DNA from: JBEKYD01 sp049509915
GTDB lineage: Bacteria > Acidobacteriota > Terriglobia > Bryobacterales > Bryobacteraceae
DNA: 16,599 bases
Reading direction: 5' to 3'
NCBI GenBank assembly: GCA_049509915.1
Contig: JBEKZL010000167.1
Location: 1 to 16,599 of the forward strand
Both the position numbers and the translations under genes were made by a program. The notes below the pieces were generated by a model. The model was not told the DNA's origin and made no database searches. It was given only the letters and a program-made list of their open reading frames with translations. Of the stretch, positions 6,914-12,267 are shown piece by piece (position 1 is the stretch's first letter; every line of letters begins with the position of its first letter).

Positions 6914-7225
6914 TTATTCCACCCAGAACGACAAATTCATATCTCGTACGGGAGTGGAACCCGCCGACAGCGAGAATAAGGTCGGGAATGCGCCCCCGGG
7001 ATTCGGGTTGGCTGGGGCACGCAATTGAACTTGTGTGACACCGGAAATCGAGCCGGTCGCGGAGCCCGCGGAAACAAAGGTAGGTGCGGGGTAACAGTAA
7101 TAGGCGCTGCAATCAGGTGTGACCGCCAGCGGTAAGCTCAGCGGAACCACGGGACTCGTATTGACCAAGCCCGTGATGGGCGGAGGACTGGTGAGCCCCA
7201 GCCCGTCGACGAAGATGGTGACCAC
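6914..7225 (-). pseudogene. 3' fragment of a secreted-protein gene with a TIGR03437-like C-terminal domain
   Basis: An open frame of 103 codons ends in TAA. It reads VVTIFVDGLGL, SPPPITGLVNTSP, then APTFVSAGSATGSISGVTQV and VQLRAPANPNPGG, and ends SAGSTPVRDMNLSFWVE. This order of a short strand, GSISGVTQVQLRAPANP, then a final beta strand matches the C-terminal TIGR03437 domain of the very large secreted proteins typical of Solibacter. No signal peptide, start or upstream body is present: at about 7226-7243 the sequence passes into a plus-strand VOC fragment. The gene has therefore lost its 5' part, probably through a rearrangement. Confidence 0.6.
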
Positions 7226-7228
7226 AGA

Positions 7229-7327
7229 CCCCGCAAGGAGTGGGGCGCACGAACGTTCGACCTGCTCGATCCGTCCGGCAACACCATTTTCGTCATGGGA
7301 CCAGTCAGCGAGAAGAAGCCGGGCTAG
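7229..7327 (+). pseudogene. 3' fragment of a VOC/glyoxalase-family gene
   Basis: The frame reads KEWGARTFDLLDPSGNTIFV and ends MGPVSEKKPG before TAG. The segment WGxRxFxxxDPxGNxIxxxGP is the last beta strand pair of vicinal-oxygen-chelate domains (glyoxalase/bleomycin resistance type). Only about 32 codons remain, and the left edge meets the TIGR03437-like fragment on the opposite strand. No start is present. Confidence 0.55.
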
Positions 7328-7597
7328 ACTTGATCTGCCTTGAATTGCCGCGCCGCGAACCCAACTCCTGACTGACGGCGTAGTGTTTGAGAGATCTCAC
7401 GTCTTGCACAGAGTCCCAATCGAACATCGGCCGTTTCCCGGGGCATGATTCCCGAGCCCGAAAGGCCACCGATCCGGTTCTGATTCTCAGCCTGATCTGG
7501 CCCTGATATCAAAATTGCGCTCTGAACCGTAAGTCCAACGCCTGGAACAAATCTATCTCTGTTATTCGCCTGTTTGGCAGGGCCTCGAAGAGACGCC
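7328..7597. other. Gap without a recognisable gene
   Basis: The gap separates the VOC fragment from the 3' end of the GH5-like gene. A minus-strand frame crosses it (7324-7620), but it has no motif or ribosome site. No terminator with a T-run was found. Confidence 0.5.
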
Positions 7598-9037
7598 TCA
7601 GCGCGACATCCGCACCACAATGGACCGGGAGAATGCCGGAAGGGCGAGTCTTCCCCGCTTGAGCTTCACCTCGGACCAGCGGTTCGCCCAGGGATCGTAA
7701 ACCCGCACCGAACGGACACGCTTACCCGAAAGCACCGGGCCGAAATCCACGTTCATGCCCGTCAGCTGCTCCGGTTTTTCACCATTTTTCAGCTCGGATT
7801 CCCAGGTGTTCCTCGTATCCCGGCACCAAGTCAGTACGGTGTGTTTGCCATTCAGCACATATACGCGCAGCCGGTCGTGCGGGAGCATGGACGGCTCGAA
7901 GGCTTCGGCGGGCGGGTCGAGGCCGCGTACCGTTTCCGCGAAACGGCCAAACTGGAACCAGAGATTGTTTAGCGCTACATAGCTGTCCCAGTGCCAGATC
8001 TGCCCGGCGCCGGCAGCGCCGGCAAAAAACGGCGCAAACAGGATGTCGTGCAGCAGAATGCCGTCCTTATCCGCGGGGTAGAGCTTGAAGGGCCCGCTGT
8101 GGCTCGGTTCGACCGCGCCGGACTCGGCCAGGATCACGGGGCGTCCCGGCTGGTAGCTCTTGATCTCCCGCACCGCCTCGGCGGCCAGCACGTCAACCGG
8201 CCCGTGGCATACCTCCCACTGGGCGCCCAAGTCGAGATACCGGTGGACCTGCGCGACATCATTGCCTGGGAGGTTGCTGTGGTGCCGGTACAGGTCGCGC
8301 CATCGCGTGTTGTCGAAGCTCCCCAAGCTCTGCATGGCCATGTTTCGGGGGAAGGTCTTGTGAAGCCTGCCGAGCATGATTTCGGTCCAAGCCATGATAT
8401 CGCCTCGGCCGCTCACGGCGTTGATCTCGTTCCACAACTCCCACCCGTAGATTACGGGCTGGTTTCCGTAGCGGTTGCCATACCAGTCGATCTTCCTGAT
8501 GAACTGGGCTCGCGAGGATTCGCCATCGAAGAAATCGGCCATCGATTGGGCGGTGCCGCCATTCGCGATATTGTGCAGCGGCTTGTCCGCCCAGGGCTGG
8601 CGCCCGCCGTCGATGGTGCGGAAGTGTTCCATGGTCAGCTTGACGCGGATACCGTATTTGCGGCACAGGTCGAGCATGCGGTCGATGCGACGGGCCTTTT
8701 CTTCGTCGTACACGCCGCTCTTCTCGTGCTCCACGTCCCAGAAGTCATTGCTGAGCCAGACCCTGATATAGTTGCCGCCGTTCGCGGAAAGGCTGGCGAG
8801 CCAGGCTTTCATACCGCGCAACGCCGCCTCTTCGCCTTGCCTCATGTCGGGCGGCGAGATCATGTTCAGCCCGATGGGGATATAGGGTTTGCCATCGCTG
8901 AGCTCCAGATAGCGGCGATCCCGCTGACTTACGCCCACATAAGGACTGTGGGAATCGATCGGTTGCGCGAACAGCGTCGGCAGGCCGGAAAGGATGGCTA
9001 AGAACGCCAGAGGTAGTCTCAAGCTGCACCTCAACAT
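7598..9037 (-). CDS. Exported glycoside hydrolase, GH5-like (clan GH-A)
   Basis: The product is 479 residues. Residues 1-24 are a signal peptide ending LFA, with cleavage before Gln25. The TIM-barrel domain covers about 45-375: YIPIGLNMISPP (52-63), NYIRVWLSNDFW (89-100), KYGIRVKLTMEHFR (127-140), GWELWNEIN (198-206) with acid/base Glu204, VHRYLDLG (264-271) and VILAESGAVE (301-310) with nucleophile Glu305, then IWHWDSYV (347-354). The spacing of the two Glu on strands 4 and 7 is that of retaining GH-A enzymes. A C-terminal beta domain (about 385-479) follows. Endo-beta-mannanase- or cellulase-like action on plant polysaccharide is likely but not proven. The ATG at 9037 has a weak ribosome site; no better start was found. 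It stands alone, with the cysteine-rich pseudogene upstream on the same strand. Confidence 0.88.
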   Translation of the reverse strand: MLRCSLRLPLAFLAILSGLPTLFAQPIDSHSPYVGVSQRDRRYLELSDGKPYIPIGLNMISPPDMRQGEEAALRGMKAWLASLSANGGNYIRVWLSNDFWDVEHEKSGVYDEEKARRIDRMLDLCRKYGIRVKLTMEHFRTIDGGRQPWADKPLHNIANGGTAQSMADFFDGESSRAQFIRKIDWYGNRYGNQPVIYGWELWNEINAVSGRGDIMAWTEIMLGRLHKTFPRNMAMQSLGSFDNTRWRDLYRHHSNLPGNDVAQVHRYLDLGAQWEVCHGPVDVLAAEAVREIKSYQPGRPVILAESGAVEPSHSGPFKLYPADKDGILLHDILFAPFFAGAAGAGQIWHWDSYVALNNLWFQFGRFAETVRGLDPPAEAFEPSMLPHDRLRVYVLNGKHTVLTWCRDTRNTWESELKNGEKPEQLTGMNVDFGPVLSGKRVRSVRVYDPWANRWSEVKLKRGRLALPAFSRSIVVRMSR

Positions 9038-9115
9038 GACAGCCAGATGCTAACCACAGACCCACAAATGCATCGCTTCCATCATACTCGCCGGCGCACT
9101 CGCGGCGTTACCCGG

Positions 9116-9501
9116 TCACCGGCGGTCTCGGAAAACCAGTAAACCGGGATCCCGCTCTTGCACTCGCTCCAGAGCACGCCGGCAGGCAGGCGAGCAGAAG
9201 TGTTGCAAGGGATTCCGTCCCTGTCGTTCGAATCTCTCGTAGCAGCCTGGCCGGTCGCAGTGTAGCCCTTCGCCGGCACGACCTTCGCCGGCCGCCCCCC
9301 TTCCGGCGAGCCGGCACCCGAACCGAGCGTTAAGGCGATATCGTTAGCGCTCTGCCTGACCAGCTTTGTGAGCGCGGCTTTCTCCGAGTGGCCAGCCCCC
9401 CCCCACGGCGTCAGCCGAGAGCAACTCCGACGCTTGACACGCAACAGCAACGGCCACTCCGGACGTTGGTTCTTGGGTGGCCCGCGCGAGCGGGGCAAGA
9501 G
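9116..9501 (-). pseudogene. Cysteine-rich zinc-ribbon-like gene, frameshifted
   Basis: The C-terminal frame (9116-9259) reads CDRPGCYERF, then NPLQHFCSPACRRALERV, and ends LLVFRDRR. Its cysteines follow C-x4-C-x15-C-x3-C, a zinc-ribbon-like pattern. I recognise CDRPGCYxxF with SPLQxFCSxxCRxALxRV from small hypothetical proteins of Solibacter and planctomycetes, of unknown function. The upstream part lies in the neighbouring frame: LVRQSANDIALTLGSGAG (about 9320-9375) leading to AKGYT. One extra T near 9259-9262 would join KGYT directly to CDRPGC. The upstream frame stops at 9502-9504 with no credible start, so the 5' end is missing or lies behind another frameshift. A run of nine C at 9396-9404 lies inside. 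Confidence 0.5.
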
Positions 9502-9605
9502 CTATTGTCAGCGCGACGAGACGCCAAGAGGGCGGTCTTGGGGCCGCGATCAGCGCAAAGAGTGCCAAAATGGACCTGTCGTTCGTCGACGCAATCGGTG
9601 AGACT

Positions 9606-9612
9606 AGGAGGG
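9606..9612 (+). promoter_or_regulatory. Ribosome binding site of the TIGR03435 gene
   Basis: AGGAGGG ends six bases before ATG 9619. It fixes the start and excludes the long upstream extension of the frame back to 9388. Confidence 0.8.
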
Positions 9613-9618
9613 CCGCCC

Positions 9619-10770
9619 ATGAAAAAGTTGATGCTGACGATAGCCTTCGCCACCATGGTGGGGAGCGCTTTTCAAGCCCAGAATCTAACCGGCAGTTGGC
9701 AGGGCACATTGGACGCCGGTGCGCAAAAATTGCGGATCGTGATCAAGATTTCATTGGAAGATGACAAGTGGAAGGCTACCCTGTACAGCATCGACCAACT
9801 AGCGCCAGCCATGCCCGCCAGCACCGTCACTAAAGACGGTTCGACGATAAGAATTGCCATCGGCGGGCTCGGTAGCTACGAGGGAAAGCTGAGTGGGGAC
9901 GGGAACGCAATCTTGGGGACCTGGACCCAAGGCCCGCCGCTGACCCTGAACCTGGTGCGCGCCACCCCCGAGACTGCGTGGACGATTCCCGACCCTCCAC
10001 GCCCGCCGACCCGGATGGCCGCAAGTGCCGACCCAGCCTTTGAAGTGGCCACGATCAAGCCGAGCGACCCCACTCGGCCAGGCAAAATATTTACAGTAAG
10101 GGGCCGGGATGTTGTCACGATTAATACCACATTGAATGATCTCATTACGACAGCCTTTAACATCCATACGCGGCAGATCACCGGCGGGCCGGCCTGGCTC
10201 GATTCGGATAGGTACGATGTGACCGGGCGGCCCGATGTGCCGGGCCAGCCCAACTTTGCGCAGATCAAGATTATGCTCCAGAAGCTGGTGGCAGATCGCT
10301 TCCAACTCAAGTTCCATCGCGAAAAGAAAGAGCTCGCCGTGTACGCAATCGGCATTGCAAAAACTGGAGTCAAGATCTCCAAGAGCGCGGCAGATCCGAA
10401 CAGCCTTCCCGGCTTGTTTTTCGGTGGAGGGGGAGTGGGAGGGGGAGTAAGCTTCAATGTCAGGAACGCGACCATGGCGGAAGTCGCCAATACGCTGCAG
10501 GGCTCTGTCCTGGACAGGCCGGTAGTGGATCAAACGGGACTTGCCGAGAAGTACGACTTTATTGTGAAGTTTACGCCCGAACCGGGCCAGATGGCCGGCT
10601 TTGGGCGTGGCGGCCAGCCCGGGGGCCAGCCTCCGGCTGCTGACAATCCCGATGCCCCGCCGGATCTGTTCGCGGCGTTTCAGCAACAATTGGGGTTGAA
10701 GATCGAGACATCCAAGGCCCCGGTTGATGTCCTAGTCATTGATAAAGTAGAGAAGCCTTCCGCAAACTAG
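9619..10770 (+). CDS. TIGR03435 family exported protein
   Basis: The product is 383 residues. Residues 1-20 are a signal peptide (MKKLMLTIAFATMVGSAFQA). Residues about 22-115 form an N-terminal beta domain opening LTGSWQGTLDAG, often found fused to these proteins. Residues about 138-378 are the TIGR03435 domain: FEVATIKPSDP (141-151), then TLNDLITTAFNIHTRQITGG (171-190) and PAWLDSDRYDVTGRPD, VADRFQLKFHREKKELAVYA (224-243), VLDRPVVDQTGLAEKYDF (298-314) and a closing LGLKIETSKAPVDVLVIDK. The family is greatly expanded in Solibacter-like Acidobacteriota and its biochemical role is unknown. Gly-rich loops lie at 268-276 and 328-338. An intrinsic terminator follows at 10800-10830. No sigma factor or BlaR1-like partner lies next to it. 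Confidence 0.92.
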   Translation: MKKLMLTIAFATMVGSAFQAQNLTGSWQGTLDAGAQKLRIVIKISLEDDKWKATLYSIDQLAPAMPASTVTKDGSTIRIAIGGLGSYEGKLSGDGNAILGTWTQGPPLTLNLVRATPETAWTIPDPPRPPTRMAASADPAFEVATIKPSDPTRPGKIFTVRGRDVVTINTTLNDLITTAFNIHTRQITGGPAWLDSDRYDVTGRPDVPGQPNFAQIKIMLQKLVADRFQLKFHREKKELAVYAIGIAKTGVKISKSAADPNSLPGLFFGGGGVGGGVSFNVRNATMAEVANTLQGSVLDRPVVDQTGLAEKYDFIVKFTPEPGQMAGFGRGGQPGGQPPAADNPDAPPDLFAAFQQQLGLKIETSKAPVDVLVIDKVEKPSAN

Positions 10771-10799
10771 CAAAGGGCACCGCAGAGTGTGTCGTTCGA

Positions 10800-10830
10800 C
10801 CGAGGACAGACGGATCTGTCTCGGGTTTTT
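10800..10830 (+). terminator. Intrinsic terminator of the TIGR03435 gene
   Basis: CCGA (10800-10803), a bulged G, GACAGA (10805-10810), loop CGGA, TCTGTC (10815-10820), TCGG (10821-10824), then G and TTTTT (10826-10830). Ten pairs with one bulge followed by five T, 30 bases after the stop codon. Confidence 0.85.
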
Positions 10831-10856
10831 GCGAGAGCTTCTGTCACGACTCATGC

Positions 10857-10888
10857 GCTGGCCCGACTTAAAGCTGGCCCGACTTAAA
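10857..10888. repeat. Two tandem copies of a 16-bp sequence
   Basis: GCTGGCCCGACTTAAA occurs at 10857-10872 and again, identical, at 10873-10888. It lies just downstream of the terminator. It probably arose by slippage. Confidence 0.75.
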
Positions 10889-10913
10889 GAGGTTGGCAGC
10901 GCCCTTTTCAGGC

Positions 10914-10960
10914 CCGCCACCGAGTACTCGGGGCGAGTCACGCGCGACTTGGACAAAGCA
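10914..10960 (+). repeat. 47-bp imperfect intergenic repeat, copy A
   Basis: It aligns without gaps to 14865-14911 with 36 of 47 bases identical. Shared blocks include CCGCCA, CGAGT, TCACGC and AAAG. Four bases later comes the TTAA of dispersed motif copy 4, so the repeat may be the upstream part of a larger element. Confidence 0.5.
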
Positions 10961-10963
10961 GCG

Positions 10964-10984
10964 TTAACCGTAAATATCGGTAGC
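10964..10984 (+). repeat. Dispersed intergenic motif, copy 4
   Basis: CAGCG, then TTAA (10964-10967), CCGTAA, then ATATCGGTAGC (10974-10984). The core is identical to copies 1 and 2. It lies between converging genes. Confidence 0.7.
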
Positions 10985-11162
10985 TACTGGAGACGCAGAA
11001 GTTCCGCCACGGTCGCGTCGCCGGCCCGGCGCGGGGTTTGTGCCTCTTCCCAGAACGCGGACTTCCTGGGGGAGATCATTCCCATGAAGACCGCTCGGGG
11101 AACGCGACTCAGGCGTCCTCCAGCCCGATCGGGTCGTTAACGGCCGCTAGCTAGGCCCGACA

Positions 11163-11678
11163 CTATTTTTCGAAGTCCTGCAGCTTTTTCTTGACAGCCT
11201 CCAGCGCCGCGTCTTCGTCAACGTCCGACTCGTACACACCGAGATCGCGTCGTACGCCTTGACGAAGTTGGTGGAAGGCCTGCCAAATTTCATAAGCGTC
11301 GCCGCTTTGTAGGTCTCGCGCCGCAAAGAACGCTACCTTTGCAGAGCCCGGCTTCCCGGCCGCTCCGCTCAAGAAAAGGCCGCCTCCGGCATCGTAATAC
11401 CACTTTTGGAGAGCGGCCTGGACCTTGGGCAGGCTTCTCACGATCTCGGCTTTATCTTTGGTCGAAATACCGCCGAGGCACTGCCAGAGTCCGCGGTAGG
11501 CGTCGATGCGCGCTCTCTCTAGCTCCTCAGATCTCGACCACAGAGAAATCAGTTTTGAGCGATCAAGCCGGTGGTTCCTCAACGATACCCGCAATGTAGC
11601 AAATGCGCCGATTACGCTGCCCAATAGGGCACCAGCGGTTGAAAGAATCGCGATAGCCAACGGATCTGGTGATGACAT
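11163..11678 (-). CDS. Small membrane-anchored protein of unknown function
   Basis: The product is 171 residues and I do not recognise the family. Residues about 7-28 (AIAILSTAGALLGSVIGAFA) form one membrane helix. They are followed by a basic stretch (RVSLRNHRLDRSK), so the C-terminal body is probably cytoplasmic. Residues 45-80 and 140-171 are charged and likely helical (SRSEELERARIDAYRGLW; DEDAALEAVKKKLQDFEK). Trp and Tyr at WYYDAGGGLFLSG (93-105) suggest a folded core. ATG 11678 has only a weak upstream purine stretch. The residue composition is ordinary for a real protein and no opposite-strand gene explains it. Proteins of this layout occur in many bacteria without assigned function. 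Confidence 0.7.
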   Translation of the reverse strand: MSSPDPLAIAILSTAGALLGSVIGAFATLRVSLRNHRLDRSKLISLWSRSEELERARIDAYRGLWQCLGGISTKDKAEIVRSLPKVQAALQKWYYDAGGGLFLSGAAGKPGSAKVAFFAARDLQSGDAYEIWQAFHQLRQGVRRDLGVYESDVDEDAALEAVKKKLQDFEK

Positions 11679-11809
11679 AACAAAACCGTTCCCAGTTTAC
11701 TTCAGTGGTATTAAAATCACTCGTGGGACTTCGGCCTAAACTGACCGGACCGAGTCGATTGTCAGCTGGATCGGCCCGAAACGACCGCAGGCGAGGTCTG
11801 TGGACAGCG

Positions 11810-11830
11810 TTAAGAGTAAATATCGGTGGC
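11810..11830 (+). repeat. Dispersed intergenic motif, copy 5
   Basis: CAGCG, then TTAA (11810-11813), GAGTAA, then ATATCGGTGGC (11820-11830), one mismatch from the common core. TGCGGG and GTTTCCG follow, as after copy 2. It lies between two minus-strand genes. Confidence 0.7.
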
Positions 11831-11884
11831 GATTTGCGGGTCTGTTTCCGTAGCCATGGGCGAGTCCCGTGGCTGTTCGGGGCC

Positions 11885-12055
11885 GGCAAGTTCATCGTAA
11901 AGCCCCGAGGCCCGGCAGGATGCGAGATCACTTCCGCACTCATGCGAGCGGAGGATTTTATCGTTCTGCGTCGAGATTCGCAGAAGGCGGCCGGCGATGT
12001 TCGTCGTGTACGCCGGCGCGGTCCGAGGCATGCCATTCGAGCTTTGTACGAGTAG
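11885..12055 (+). pseudogene. Possible moeA (molybdopterin molybdotransferase) 3' remnant
   Basis: The frame reads GKFIVKPRGPAGCEITSALM, then RAEDFIVLRRDSQKAAGD. By eye it matches the end of MoeA, for example E. coli [20 protein letters not shown] followed by GNCFIVLERDRGNVEVGE: a strand, a Gly-containing turn, a helix, then FIVLxRD and a Gly-Asp/Glu turn. This is the C-terminal domain of the enzyme that inserts molybdenum into molybdopterin. Nothing of the catalytic domains is present upstream, and the tail after AGD diverges into Arg-rich sequence before TAG. A fragment of another protein with a similar beta fold is possible. Confidence 0.35.
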
Positions 12056-12248
12056 CCGACGATCCACTCAAAGCAACCAGGCCCTGGTTTCCCGAATCGG
12101 CAAGAAATGTTGGCAACTCCAGCCGGTTGTGGGGGAGGCGCTCCTCAGCTTGATCGGCGGTGTGCCTCGAAGACCAGTTTCCGAAGACAGTTTCCAATAT
12201 CGCGCATTGACGCCGTCGACCGACCTCCTCGCCACCAGGCCGCGTTGA

Positions 12249-12264
12249 TCGCGGGGATCCGCGA
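12249..12264 (-). terminator. Perfect hairpin just after the ADOP stop codon
   Basis: TCGCGG and CCGCGA pair around a 4-base loop, three bases past the stop. No T-run follows on the minus strand, so termination would need another factor; it could instead stabilise the 3' end of the transcript. Confidence 0.4.
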
Positions 12265-12267
12265 CGT

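Larger units (their letters stand above)
10831..11162. other. Convergent intergenic region without a gene
   Basis: A GC-biased frame runs through (10787-11140) but crosses the terminator and shows no protein motif. The stretch holds a 16-bp tandem repeat, one copy of the 47-bp repeat and dispersed motif copy 4. A palindrome CCCGATCGGG is near 11135-11144. Confidence 0.5.
11679..12267. other. Intergenic stretch with motif copy 5 and a gene remnant
   Basis: No intact gene. It contains the dispersed motif (11810-11830), a moeA-like 3' remnant (11885-12055) and a hairpin just after the ADOP stop codon (12249-12264). The rest, including the minus-strand frame 11958-12467, shows nothing recognisable. 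Confidence 0.5.

Noticed and set aside
9388..9618. N-terminal extension of the TIGR03435 gene by 77 codons
   Set aside because: The ribosome site AGGAGGG and a signal peptide mark ATG 9619 as the start; the extension has no protein character and overlaps the antisense zinc-ribbon remnant.
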